Assembly (NCBI RefSeq): GCF_003568665.1
Contig: NZ_QXMH01000003.1
Coordinates: forward strand, 186,001-250,000
Source of the DNA: Chitinophaga alhagiae
GTDB taxonomy: Bacteria > Bacteroidota > Bacteroidia > Chitinophagales > Chitinophagaceae
Direction of reading: 5' to 3'
Length of the DNA stretch: 64,000 bases
Made by a program: the position numbers and the translations under genes. The notes under the pieces are model-generated. The model was not told the origin of the DNA, did no database searches, and was given only the letters and a program-made list of their open reading frames with translations. Positions within the stretch are counted from its first letter, which is position 1; every line of letters begins with the position of its first letter. Positions 54,511-63,651 of the stretch are shown here, piece by piece.

Positions 54511-54746
54511 GCAGAGGGCTTGCTCTTTTGCTATGGGTACGTAATGCTCCATATGGCGGAGTGCCTGCAGCAGAGGGCTTGCTCTTTCGCTATGAGTACA
54601 TAATGCTCCATATGGCGGAGTGCCTGCAGCAGAGGGCTTGCTCTTTCGCTATGGGTACGTAATGCTCCATATGGCGGAGTGCCTGCAGCAGAGGGCTTGC
54701 TCTTTTGCTATGGGTACGTAATGCTCCATATGGCGGAGCATCTGCA
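54511..54746 (+). repeat. 59-bp minisatellite, four copies
   Basis: Four head-to-tail copies starting at 54511, 54570, 54629 and 54688, each exactly 59 bp with only a few base changes, ending in a truncated fifth at about 54747. The unit begins GCAGAGGGCTTGCTCTTTCG and later has TGCTCCATATGGCGGAGTGC, which can form small hairpins (CTCC/GGAG). It lies between the 3' ends of the convergent lyase and CoA-transferase genes. 59 is not a multiple of 3, so the array is not coding. Confidence 0.93.
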
Positions 54747-54781
54747 GCCAGCTCAGGCGCCGCTGCGGGGTATGGCACTCC

Positions 54782-56053
54782 CTACTTCCCGAACCGCTCC
54801 GCAATATGCTTGTCCAGCCACTCCCGGTGATCAGGATGGGCAATATCCGTCAATGCCCTGGCCCTTTGCCGCAGGTTTTTCCCGAACAGGTCCGCCACGC
54901 CAAACTCCGTGACCACGTACCGTACATGCGCCCGCGTGGTGACCACGCCCGCGCCTTCTTTCAGGAAAGGCACTATTTTGGACGCGCCGCTTTTGGTAGT
55001 GGAAGGCAGTGCAATAATGGGCTTGCCGCCTTCGGAGAGAGACGCCCCGCGCATGAAATCCATTTGCCCGCCCACACCGGAATACTGGTACGTGCCAATG
55101 GAATCCGCGCATACCTGCCCGGTAATGTCTATTTCTATGGCGGAGTTGATGGCCACGGCACGGGGGTTGGTGCGTATCACCTTGGTATCGTTCACGTAGT
55201 CTATTTCGAGGAAGGCCACCATGGGGTTATCATCAACAAAATCGTACAGCTTGCGGGTGCCAATGGCAAACCCGGTCACTATCTTGCCGCGGTGCTTTGT
55301 TTTGTATTTGTTGGTCACAATGCCTTTTTCCACCAGCGGGATCACCCCGTCTGAAAACATCTCCGTATGTATGCCGAGGTCTTTGTGGTTGTGCAGGCAG
55401 GAAAGCACGGCATCCGGTATGGCGCCGATCCCCATTTGCAGCGTAGAGCGGTCTTCTATCAGCTCCGCGCAGTACCGGCCAATGGTGAGCGCCGTTTCTG
55501 TTACCTGTTTGGCATAGCTCACCTCCGGCAGCGGCTGGTCTGTTTGCACCAGCGCGTTGATGTTGCTGATATGGATAATGCCGTCCCCATGCGTGCGCGG
55601 CATGTTCGGGTTTACCTGGGCAATTACGTACCGGGCATGTTTGACGGCGGAGCGGGCAATATCTACTGACGTGCCGAAGGTGCAGTAACCATGCCTATCC
55701 GGCGGAGAAACATGCACCAGCGCCACATCCAGCGGCAGCACCCCTCTTTCGAAGAGCTGGTTGATCTCGCTAAGGAACACCGGCACATAATCTCCATGCT
55801 GGCTGTTGACCACCTGGCGTACGTTTTGTGAAACAAACAGGGAGTTCATGAAAAAGCTGCGGCCAAAATCAGGATTGTTGAACGCCCCGTCTCCCAGGGT
55901 GGTGATGCTCACCAGCTCTACGTTCTTCAATTCGGGGCCGCGTTTGAAAAGGGCGCTCAACAGGGCCATGGGGGTGGCGGCGCTGCCGTGTATGAACACG
56001 CGCTGGCCGCTCTGGATAACTTTCACAGCTTCTTCCGCTGACTGGTAATGCAT
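54782..56053 (-). CDS. Acetyl-CoA hydrolase/CoA-transferase family protein
   Basis: Cytoplasmic enzyme of 423 residues that moves CoA between short-chain acids (acetate with, for example, 4-hydroxybutyrate, butyrate or succinate). Typical motifs: IHGSAATPMALLSALFKRGP near the start, VSPPDRHGYCTFGTSVDIAR, QMGIGAIPDAVLSCLHNHKD, and LGIHTEMFSDGVIPLVEKG with the catalytic Glu231. Also typical are GVGGQMDFMRGASLSEGGKP and VTEFGVADLFGKNLRQRARA. It has the two-domain CoA-transferase length. A minisatellite follows its stop. The physiological acid is not known. Confidence 0.94.
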   Translation of the reverse strand: MHYQSAEEAVKVIQSGQRVFIHGSAATPMALLSALFKRGPELKNVELVSITTLGDGAFNNPDFGRSFFMNSLFVSQNVRQVVNSQHGDYVPVFLSEINQLFERGVLPLDVALVHVSPPDRHGYCTFGTSVDIARSAVKHARYVIAQVNPNMPRTHGDGIIHISNINALVQTDQPLPEVSYAKQVTETALTIGRYCAELIEDRSTLQMGIGAIPDAVLSCLHNHKDLGIHTEMFSDGVIPLVEKGIVTNKYKTKHRGKIVTGFAIGTRKLYDFVDDNPMVAFLEIDYVNDTKVIRTNPRAVAINSAIEIDITGQVCADSIGTYQYSGVGGQMDFMRGASLSEGGKPIIALPSTTKSGASKIVPFLKEGAGVVTTRAHVRYVVTEFGVADLFGKNLRQRARALTDIAHPDHREWLDKHIAERFGK

Positions 56054-56254
56054 GGGCTCAATGATTTCTTTAAAAGATACGAATTATTGAAATTACCACC
56101 GCGGAGCATAGCGGGAACTGATTACGGTCAACGGACAGCATAATTGAGAACAGGCCGGGAGATGCCCGTTGTCCTGAACTTTCCGCGCGCTTTGCCGCGC
56201 TGCCGCGGTTCAGCAACAGCAGTGTACGGGCCCTGGGCCTTATGCTGCAAAAAA

Positions 56255-56280
56255 AATGTGCATCAGCATGGATGCACATT
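56255..56280 (-). terminator. Intrinsic terminator of the right-edge operon
   Basis: A 10-bp perfect stem (AATGTGCATC/GATGCACATT, 6-base loop). On the minus strand a run of T follows directly. It lies 24 bp after the lipoprotein gene that ends at 56305. The rest of the 56054-56304 gap holds only the CoA-transferase upstream region, with a weak -7-like TATCTTTT. Confidence 0.88.
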
Positions 56281-56304
56281 CTCTATGTTATACGAAACAT
56301 CTTG

Positions 56305-56844
56305 CTAGTTCTCCCGTACCGTTTCTTCCAGCCTGCCGTTGCGGAACGCATACTGCACATAGATGGAATCCGCTTCCGGGTGGTGGAAGCCCGGCAGTTC
56401 CCAGCCCTCTACTACGCCGTTGGCAATACCGGTGAAGGTGAGCATGTTCTCAGACAGCTTGCTGCCGCGGCGCAGCACGGAATTATATATGAGGCGGCCG
56501 CCCTCGTTGAGCAGCACGGCATAGTGGGCGGTATAGTTATTGCCGCCGCCCATGCCTTCTATGGAAAAGGGCATCAGGGCGTCCGGCAGGCTGTCCCGGT
56601 TAATGTCTCCTATGAGCAGGGGGCGTTCCTCATCGTAAAAGGCGTACGTGCCTTCAGAGATGAGGTCCATGCCGTCCAAAAAAACGCTGTCGCTTTTCAG
56701 CAGCTCAAAAGCGGCCACTACCTGGGCGGTGTCCACTATATCGGCGGAGGCGTTGTTTGCAGATGAACCTCCCTTCTCTCCCCCCTTCTGCGCGGCGTTG
56801 CAGGCAACGGCCAGCAGCAGGGAGCACAACAGATACTTATTCAT
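56305..56844 (-). CDS. Lipoprotein of unknown function
   Basis: A 179-residue lipoprotein (signal MNKYLLCSLLLAVAC, lipobox Cys 15), with a low-complexity Gly/Ser/Asn-rich linker and then a beta-rich domain: DGMDLISEGTYAFYDEERPL, IGDINRDSLPDALMPFSIEG and NNYTAHYAVLLNEGGRLIYN. The DINRDSLPDAL segment resembles the calcium-binding loops of FG-GAP/dockerin-type repeats. I do not recognise the family. It is the last gene of the minus-strand operon, 33 bp after the FAD oxidoreductase, and a terminator follows. Confidence 0.75.
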   Translation of the reverse strand: MNKYLLCSLLLAVACNAAQKGGEKGGSSANNASADIVDTAQVVAAFELLKSDSVFLDGMDLISEGTYAFYDEERPLLIGDINRDSLPDALMPFSIEGMGGGNNYTAHYAVLLNEGGRLIYNSVLRRGSKLSENMLTFTGIANGVVEGWELPGFHHPEADSIYVQYAFRNGRLEETVREN

Positions 56845-56877
56845 AGAAACGGAATTTAGCCCCGCAATATACTCAAC

Positions 56878-59154
56878 TTAATAACATCTTACCGCACAAA
56901 CCGCCGCCGGCACCTCCGAGGAGGGGTGTTCCACTTCTATCACCAGCTGGTCTGTATGCACCGCTTCCGGCAACTGCAGCCGGTTGAAGGCCTGGTAATT
57001 GTCTTTTTTCTCGAAGAGGATATTGCCGGCGCCGTCTTTCACCCGGTAAGCCTGTACGCAAAAGGGCATCGCCGTTTCAGGATGCGTCATCAGCACGGAT
57101 TCCATGGGGTGGTCATAGTCTGTATCAAAGAACAGCTCTATGGTGCTGATCTTCTTCGGCTTGCTCCATTGCAGCGTGATGGCCGGGTTGGGATCGTTCC
57201 AGTCTGCCACCCAGGCGTTAGGCTGTGTGGTGGGCCTTTCTACGCCGTTGCGGATGTTTTCTACTGAAAAGGCATGCAGGCCATCAGGCAGCCTGAAATC
57301 CAGGTTATGCCCTTCCGGCCGGCGCTGGGGGCACCAGAACTCGAAAGCGTCCATCCCGATGTCTTCCGGCGGCGTTTGTTTACCGAAGTTGGACACGGCC
57401 TTGTTCACCGTGTTGAACACAGACAGCAGGCCGGTGACCCGTTTACCGGTGTAGTGCAGCCGCACGCCCGGGGTTTTGAAGAAGGTAACGAAGGCGTACC
57501 CCGCTTCTTTCATATCCGCGTCAAACTGCAATTGCAGGCAGTTGCGCCCCGGCTGGAGGGCCAGCGTTTGCCGGGCCAGCGTTTCATCAGGCGTGTGGTT
57601 GCCGCTTTTGCTGCTGATGCGCAGCTCCACTTCCAGCGTGCCGGCAGCATCTGCCTCCGCATGGAAAGCCATCAGCGGCGCCTTGCCCGCGGGCAGCGGT
57701 ATCATTTGCGCCACGGAAACATCCAGCGGTTTCAGCAGCGGCTGGCCGGGAAATTCTTTCAACACCAGCTCGCTGCTGGCGGAAAGCGTGGCGGTAGCGG
57801 TATGGTCAAGCGGGGACCGGTACAACAGGCCCGGTATGTATTGCCCCGTTTGCAGGAGGCGTTGCTGCAGTTCTTTCGTATGCCCGTTGGCGATAATATC
57901 CGCCGGCAATATGCCTTTTTCCGTACAGAGCACCGCCGCCATGGCGGCGGCCTGTGTTACGTGGGCGGAGGTGGCCATTACGCGGGTGGAGCCGTAGGCT
58001 ACGTGAGACGCGCTGATGGTGCGGCCGCCCAGCAACAGGTTGCGGATGTTGCGGCTGTACAGGCTGCGGTAGGGAATCTGGTAAACACCCTTGCTATGCC
58101 ACTGGTTGCAACCGGGCTTTTCGCTGAACACGCCATCCGCGGGGTGCAGGTCAATAGACCAGCCGCCAAAGGCCACCGCATCTTCATGCGTGCGCTGCTC
58201 CACCACATCCTGCTGGCGCATCATATAGTCCCCTTCAAACCGGCGGCTCTCGCGTTTGCCGGGTATCATGCCCACCCACTCCAGCGTCAGGTTTTCCGCT
58301 TCGGGAAACTGGCCGGAGTTCTTGATGTGGTGCCATACGCCATATACCACTTTCCAAAGCTCCCATTTGATGATCTCCGTGTCATGCACGGTATCCAGCC
58401 GGCCGCCATATTCTATCCACCACAGCTTGCAGCCGTATTCACGCGCGTTGAAGCTGCGGTAGCGGGGTACTTTTGTAATATCCTGGAGCGCAAAGGCAGG
58501 CGGGGTGAACTTTACCGGGCGGCCCGTGTCTTTGCTGTAGAAATAAAGGCTGTGGCCCAGCAGCTCGCCGTACGCTTCAGAAGGGGCAAACAGCTCCCCG
58601 AACTCTTCCCTCTTTTCCGCTCCCATCCTGAAAGCGGCGCCTGACAAAAAACCTACCACCCCGTCTCCGGAGGCATCTATGAACAACGGGGCTTTGAGCA
58701 GGTACGCCGTCTGGTTCTGGCTGCAATAGGCGCGCAGCGCGCTGATCTCTTCATCGTTCTTCTTTTCCGCTTCATACACCGTAGTGTTCAACAGCAGCGT
58801 TATATTGGGCTCCTGCGTTACTTTATCCAGCAAGATCATATCAAATATCACGGGGTTGCCTTCGGGGTTGCGGTACGTATTCTCCACCAGTATCTCGTCT
58901 ACCAGGCCGCCCTCTCTTGCCCAGCGGTTATTATTGCCCATGTGAGAGGTAGCGCCGAGTATCCACAACCTTACTTCGCTGCTGGCGTTGCCGCCCAGCA
59001 CAGACCGGTCTTGCACCAGCGCCACCCTGAGCCCCTGGCGCGCGGCCGTTATGGCGGCGCATACGCCTGAAAGGCCGCCACCGGTGATCACCAGGTCAAC
59101 AACAATGTTCTTCTCCGGGAATGTACGGCACCCGGCTGCGTCCTGCTTTATCAT
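56878..59154 (-). CDS. FAD-dependent oxidoreductase (PF12831 type) with C-terminal beta domain
   Basis: A 758-residue flavoprotein without a signal peptide, so probably cytoplasmic. The FAD-binding Rossmann fold lies at about 19-60 (LVITGGGLSGVCAAITAARQ, VLGGNASSEVRLWILGA). Later: LFIDASGDGVVGFLSGAAFR, and NLLLGGRTISASHVAYGSTR, which typify the FAD-dependent oxidoreductase family. The last 250 residues look like beta-sandwich carbohydrate-binding modules. Proteins of this type are common in Bacteroidota glycan loci, where they have sometimes been labelled xanthan lyase without evidence. It starts 20 bp after the 952-aa gene. The reaction is unknown. Confidence 0.88.
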   Translation of the reverse strand: MIKQDAAGCRTFPEKNIVVDLVITGGGLSGVCAAITAARQGLRVALVQDRSVLGGNASSEVRLWILGATSHMGNNNRWAREGGLVDEILVENTYRNPEGNPVIFDMILLDKVTQEPNITLLLNTTVYEAEKKNDEEISALRAYCSQNQTAYLLKAPLFIDASGDGVVGFLSGAAFRMGAEKREEFGELFAPSEAYGELLGHSLYFYSKDTGRPVKFTPPAFALQDITKVPRYRSFNAREYGCKLWWIEYGGRLDTVHDTEIIKWELWKVVYGVWHHIKNSGQFPEAENLTLEWVGMIPGKRESRRFEGDYMMRQQDVVEQRTHEDAVAFGGWSIDLHPADGVFSEKPGCNQWHSKGVYQIPYRSLYSRNIRNLLLGGRTISASHVAYGSTRVMATSAHVTQAAAMAAVLCTEKGILPADIIANGHTKELQQRLLQTGQYIPGLLYRSPLDHTATATLSASSELVLKEFPGQPLLKPLDVSVAQMIPLPAGKAPLMAFHAEADAAGTLEVELRISSKSGNHTPDETLARQTLALQPGRNCLQLQFDADMKEAGYAFVTFFKTPGVRLHYTGKRVTGLLSVFNTVNKAVSNFGKQTPPEDIGMDAFEFWCPQRRPEGHNLDFRLPDGLHAFSVENIRNGVERPTTQPNAWVADWNDPNPAITLQWSKPKKISTIELFFDTDYDHPMESVLMTHPETAMPFCVQAYRVKDGAGNILFEKKDNYQAFNRLQLPEAVHTDQLVIEVEHPSSEVPAAVCAVRCY

Positions 59155-59174
59155 ATTGCTCTTTTATGTCTGTT

Positions 59175-62033
59175 TTAATTGCCTAAGGTTATTTTTTCAC
59201 TCGTTACCACCCTGCCGTCCGTTCCGGTGAGCGACAGCCAGCATTGTACCGGGTACGCCTGCCGCAGCGGCACGGTAAACTCGAAGGGATAGGCCGCATC
59301 GGTCACCTGTTGCTCCTTCCCTGCCGCATCCGTATAATGCAGGCGCACGCTGCGCCAAAGGTTATCATCATCCTGAAGGTACAGGAACAGCCTGCGGCCA
59401 TACGCGCCCAGCTTGAACAGCAGCGCTTTGGCGTTGCCGGGCTTTATTTCGCCATAGTCTTTCCCGTTATCTTCCACACGGGCCAATATCCGCTGCTGGA
59501 AACGCACCTGCGGCACGGCATTCTCTACTGCTACCACGGCAATGCCGTTGGCGGGCACGGTTACGCTGAAGGTGTTGCCCTTCAGCGGTGTGGCTTTGAC
59601 GATGCCCGCTCCCGGACGTGCGGTACCACCTTTGCCGGAGGCGTTCAACAGCGTTACCCTGCTGCCCGCCGCGGTTTTTACCTGCGCACGGTCCAGCGTA
59701 ACCATGCTGGTTACCGGCGAGGCGCACTGGTTGGTGAATGCCAGCAGCAACCTGTTGCCTTTACGGGCGGCTATGTAGTTCAGCTCCGTGCTGCCGGTAG
59801 CCAGCAGGTGGGAAGGCATCCACAGCTGCACGTCCTTCACACCGTACATGGTGCCGGGACGGCTGCCGTACATATAGTTCTGCAGGTAAGCGTAGCCCTC
59901 CATGTATTCAGCCGGGAAACTGATCTGCCCGCGGCTGCGCACAGCCGCGTCCGTTACGAGGTAGTCTATCAGCATAGACGCCATGGGCAGAATGTGGTTA
60001 TAGTGGAAAGAGTTCACGCTTTGCTCCTTGTGGGCATGCAGCGGGAAATCCGCTTTCTCGTAAGCCGTTGTTCTCTCCGTATTGATATGATAACCGGGAA
60101 AGTTCCGGTAGCGCCCCACTACGGCCGCTTTGGCCACGTTCATCAAAAAAGTGTCTTTGGCATAGTACCCGATGCGCAGCATCCATGGGGCAAAGTTGGT
60201 CATGAAAATGCCGCGGTGGCCGGTAGACGTACCGGAAGACTCCGGCGTAAGCCCCGTTTCAGACAGGCGCCAGGCAGGCGCTTTTTCTTCCGGGTAATAC
60301 ATCTGCGCATGGCCTTTGGAGCGCAGGTACCAGTACATGGGCGCTTTGCCGCCTTTATTGACGGTCACCATGCTATCCGGTATGGCCGGCGCCATCCAGG
60401 TGAACATGGTGTATTGCCGCGCGCCCTGCACGGCCGCGTTGAGGTAGGCCGTATCTCCTGTAATTTCGTATAGCTGAGACAGTTCTATCCAGCGGTTGGT
60501 GAATGCCGGCCAGAAAAAGAAACTGCCGGCAAAAGGATCGTCAAAGGCCGTTTGCGGCTGGTACACGCGCTGGCGAAGGTATTCGTTTGCCATACGGCGG
60601 GCAGCGGCCAGGTACGCGGTATCTCCGGTGGCCCGGTACAGGTGCATGGCATTGATCCAGCTATTGCCTTTTTCTTTCACATCGAGGTTGCGCACGCGGT
60701 TGCCGCGGTACTCCCGCTCCATCATCTGCAGGTAAAAGCGGTTTGTTTTGCCAAACACATTGTACAACGCGGCCAGTTCAGACAGCGGCGCTACGGGGCC
60801 TTTCAGCTTGCGCGAAGGGCTTTGTATCTTCTGCAGGCTGTCAAGGCTGAACAGGAACTTCTCACGGCTGAGCATAAATTCCGCAAGCGGGTAGGCCCGC
60901 TTCTCAAACATCACGGAATCGTCCCGCACCAGCGCCAGCTCCAGCGGGTTGAGGCTGGATACGTTCTTTACGGCGCCGGGCACGTCCGTAGAATAGGCAA
61001 ACCCTTTCAGGCTGTCTACGAACCAGGCATAGTCTGTCATGGCGTACGCCGTCATGTTGTCCAGCACGGTGTTCAGCGAGGCAATATCATTGCGTCGGTA
61101 GTTGCGGAAGCCGAATATGGTTTCCGCAATATGCTGATAGGTATGGGTAATGTTCTTCGGTTCGGTTACCAGTTGCAGGGAGAAATCAAACACATGGCCC
61201 GCTTTCATCTGTGAGCCGTAACCACCTGGTATGGGCGCGTACAGCTGCGGCTGCACCTGCCCACGTTCATTCACCAGGGCAATGCCGAACTGGCTGTTGG
61301 GCAGCATGGGCAGCGGCTGGAACGGGAGGTGCTGCGGGGAGGCCAGCACGCCGAGGGTGTTGCGCCCGTCGTTCACCATGGTGGTGGGCAATGGCGCCAT
61401 AAAGGCGGGCGTGAGGTAAGCCGCATCCGGCACCCGTTTCTCCTGCCATATCAGCGGCTGCCAGATGGCCGCTGCCTGCGCAACGCTGAAAGCAGGCGCG
61501 CCGGTATACCCGATGCTGTAAAAGCCCGGCCTGGCGGCCCTGAACGTGAAATGCAGCACGGGGTACGGTTGGGCCGCGGTGAGCACATAAGCGCTCAATG
61601 AAAAACCGGCGGCGGCGGGGAATGAAAAGAACACGGTGTCTTTATGCCGGCGGTAACCGCTGGCCTGCAGGGTGACGCTTTCCCCGGCGTGGTGGATGTT
61701 GGCCGTGCGCCAATCGCTTTTGGCGCGCAGGATACGGTCATCAAACCCGTCTCCCGCCATGGAAGCGTTTATTTTCTTCTGTATAAAATCTGCTTTGCTG
61801 CTGTCTTTCACTTTCCAGGTGAGCACGTTGTACTCCACCTTTTTGATACCGGCGGGTTTCAGCGCCATACCGGGATCTGTGGCGTTGTACAATATCCTGA
61901 AAACGGGAGCGAAAGTGTACGTTTGCCCGGCTGATGTGACCTGTACCCCTTCCCTGCCGGATGATACCTGGGCCTGCGCGCCAACGGCGAGCAATAAAAG
62001 ACAGGCGATCATACGTGGAGTTGCGTTTTTCAT
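59175..62033 (-). CDS. Large secreted protein, candidate uncharacterised carbohydrate-active enzyme
   Basis: A 952-residue exported protein (signal ending VGAQAQ). I do not recognise the family. About residues 1-290 look like a beta-sandwich (VFRILYNATDPGMALKPAGI, VEYNVLTWKVKDSSKADF). Residues about 300-700 are helical with repeated patterns such as LYRATGDTAYLAAARRMANE and LYEITGDTAYLNAAVQGARQ, which fit an (alpha/alpha)6 toroid as in many glycosidases and lyases. The rest is beta-rich; the last 100 residues resemble the partial protein at the right edge (shared AYPFEF/AYPFEW near the end). It lies between SGNH hydrolase and FAD oxidoreductase genes. No catalytic residues can be named. Confidence 0.75.
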   Translation of the reverse strand: MKNATPRMIACLLLLAVGAQAQVSSGREGVQVTSAGQTYTFAPVFRILYNATDPGMALKPAGIKKVEYNVLTWKVKDSSKADFIQKKINASMAGDGFDDRILRAKSDWRTANIHHAGESVTLQASGYRRHKDTVFFSFPAAAGFSLSAYVLTAAQPYPVLHFTFRAARPGFYSIGYTGAPAFSVAQAAAIWQPLIWQEKRVPDAAYLTPAFMAPLPTTMVNDGRNTLGVLASPQHLPFQPLPMLPNSQFGIALVNERGQVQPQLYAPIPGGYGSQMKAGHVFDFSLQLVTEPKNITHTYQHIAETIFGFRNYRRNDIASLNTVLDNMTAYAMTDYAWFVDSLKGFAYSTDVPGAVKNVSSLNPLELALVRDDSVMFEKRAYPLAEFMLSREKFLFSLDSLQKIQSPSRKLKGPVAPLSELAALYNVFGKTNRFYLQMMEREYRGNRVRNLDVKEKGNSWINAMHLYRATGDTAYLAAARRMANEYLRQRVYQPQTAFDDPFAGSFFFWPAFTNRWIELSQLYEITGDTAYLNAAVQGARQYTMFTWMAPAIPDSMVTVNKGGKAPMYWYLRSKGHAQMYYPEEKAPAWRLSETGLTPESSGTSTGHRGIFMTNFAPWMLRIGYYAKDTFLMNVAKAAVVGRYRNFPGYHINTERTTAYEKADFPLHAHKEQSVNSFHYNHILPMASMLIDYLVTDAAVRSRGQISFPAEYMEGYAYLQNYMYGSRPGTMYGVKDVQLWMPSHLLATGSTELNYIAARKGNRLLLAFTNQCASPVTSMVTLDRAQVKTAAGSRVTLLNASGKGGTARPGAGIVKATPLKGNTFSVTVPANGIAVVAVENAVPQVRFQQRILARVEDNGKDYGEIKPGNAKALLFKLGAYGRRLFLYLQDDDNLWRSVRLHYTDAAGKEQQVTDAAYPFEFTVPLRQAYPVQCWLSLTGTDGRVVTSEKITLGN

Positions 62034-62056
62034 AAAGTGCGTTTGCTACTATCAGT

Positions 62057-62143
62057 CAAATTTAATGCGGCACAGCACGCGCTGTGATACACTTTGTATC
62101 AAAATCATGCTGGGAACATTCCCAATTCATGGGAGCATTCCCA
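62057..62143 (-). promoter_or_regulatory. Internal promoter with tandem palindromes before the 952-aa gene
   Basis: In the 118-bp gap a perfect minus-strand -7 box TAAATTTG (62064-62057) lies 23 bases before the ATG at 62033. Upstream of it lie a palindrome GATACA-CTT-TGTATC (62086-62100) and two copies of TGGGARCATTCCCA (62111-62124 and 62130-62143), each nearly palindromic, 19 bp start to start. The arrangement suggests binding sites for one or two regulators. Confidence 0.5.
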
Positions 62144-62151
62144 AACAATTC

Positions 62152-63651
62152 TCACTCCTTCCCGTTTAACACCGGCGTTCCTTTTACCAGGATGCGGCCC
62201 AGGTGCAACACGCCCTGGCTGTACTTTTCAGGGTGCTGCCGGATATCTTCCTGCTGCTTTGGCCCTAATATGGCGGCTTTATCCGCCCGCTGGGACGAGA
62301 GCCGGATGCTGACCGTGTACCTGCCTTCCGGCAACGTAAAGAACTGGTGCTGCCCGCGGTACCGGTTGTTGCAATAACTGTTGAAACGGTTAACGGGGAG
62401 GCTGTCTCCCTCCACCAGCCGGTACACCTGTGTACCCGGTACCAGCGGCGGTTGTACCTGCATGGTTTTGCCGTTCACCGTAATAGTGATCTGCCCCGCT
62501 TCCGGGCCGCCTACGTCAAAAATGCCGAAGCCGCTGCCGGTAAAACGAAAGGTGCAGGCCGCACCGGGTGTAACGGCTTTTTCTATGACCGGGAACCAGG
62601 GCGCAAATTGCGGCAGCGTAACCTGCTCCCAGCGCCCGCTGAAGGTGGCAATGCTGCGCGGGGCGTACATGCCGGCCGCTTCCCAGTTATCCGGGAATAA
62701 AGGCGGCGGCAAAGTCTCTTTTTCGCCGCCAGCCGGTTGAGACAAGCGGGCCTTTGCAGGTTTCCCGCTGCCAGCTGCCACCGCAGGCGGCGTACCATGT
62801 TCTGCCTGCTTGCGGTTATCGACCGTTGCAGGAGGCCGCGTACCTTGCTCTGCCCGCTTCCGCATCTTCTCCAGCCCCCTGGCAATTGCCGCTGCGTATA
62901 CATTCCCCCCGGCCGTTAGAGGATGAACACCGTCTGTGGAAAAGAGGAGGTGGCCGGTGGTATCTCCCGCAGCGCCTTTCCACAACAGGCGGCCCTGCTG
63001 CTCCAGCATGGCCGCTTCCATACCAAGATGAATGGACGGCACACCGTAGTGCGCGGCCACCTTCTCCAGCCCTTGTATATTTTCCGGCACCTGGCCGGCC
63101 GCGTATATTTTTGTTTGCGGCCCTGTTATGGTGTAGATCAGGCAAACGTCCGCGCCGCTCTTTTTCACCTGCCGTACAATGCCTTCCATACCCGGCGCAT
63201 ACGCCCCGTTCACCGCAAACTCCACAAACACCAGGTCTGGCCCGTGCTGCAGCAATTGCTCCCGCACGCGGCTGGCGCCCAGGTCTGTACCCGTGCCGGA
63301 CACACCGGCATTCAATGCCCTGATGTTGACGGCAGGGAACATAGCCTGCAGGTAGCGCAAGGTTTGCGGGCGGTAACCGGCATTGCCCTGGGTGATGCTG
63401 CCGCCGATGAAGCCCACCAGCAACGGCTCTTCTGCCGCCGCCTTTTTAAAGAAAGCGGGCAGGCCGTTGCGCGGCGTACATTCCCGCGCGTTATAAAAAG
63501 TACCGGGCGTTACCAGCGGCGTGCCCGCGGCAGGCTCAAAATACAGCGGTGAAGCGCCGGCCTGGGAAGCGGCTATCAGGTCTTGCTGCGCCGCCGCCGG
63601 CCCTGCCGCCATCATTACTACCAGGCTGCTCATGATCCATTTATTGCTCAT
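62152..63651 (-). CDS. Secreted SGNH/GDSL-family hydrolase with C-terminal accessory domain
   Basis: A 499-residue exported hydrolase (signal to AAAQQ). Catalytic SGNH blocks: Ser85 in FIGGSITQGNAGYRP, Gly in NAGVSGTGTDLGASR, Asn148 in VFVEFAVNGAY, and Asp240/His243 in FSTDGVHPLTAGG. These enzymes often deacetylate glycans. After residue about 265 comes an Ala/Pro/Gly/Glu-rich linker (about 60 residues) and a C-terminal beta-sandwich (about 330-499: WEQVTLPQFAPWFPVIEKAV, AACTFRFTGSGFGIFDVGGP). Its ATG overlaps the stop of the preceding gene by 4 bases (ATGA), so translation is coupled. Confidence 0.92.
   Translation of the reverse strand: MSNKWIMSSLVVMMAAGPAAAQQDLIAASQAGASPLYFEPAAGTPLVTPGTFYNARECTPRNGLPAFFKKAAAEEPLLVGFIGGSITQGNAGYRPQTLRYLQAMFPAVNIRALNAGVSGTGTDLGASRVREQLLQHGPDLVFVEFAVNGAYAPGMEGIVRQVKKSGADVCLIYTITGPQTKIYAAGQVPENIQGLEKVAAHYGVPSIHLGMEAAMLEQQGRLLWKGAAGDTTGHLLFSTDGVHPLTAGGNVYAAAIARGLEKMRKRAEQGTRPPATVDNRKQAEHGTPPAVAAGSGKPAKARLSQPAGGEKETLPPPLFPDNWEAAGMYAPRSIATFSGRWEQVTLPQFAPWFPVIEKAVTPGAACTFRFTGSGFGIFDVGGPEAGQITITVNGKTMQVQPPLVPGTQVYRLVEGDSLPVNRFNSYCNNRYRGQHQFFTLPEGRYTVSIRLSSQRADKAAILGPKQQEDIRQHPEKYSQGVLHLGRILVKGTPVLNGKE

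Noticed and set aside
54590..54843. Two minus-strand frames with repeated HMEHYVPIAKEQAL-type peptides
   Set aside because: They translate the 59-bp minisatellite. The period is not a multiple of 3, so the frame shifts from copy to copy.
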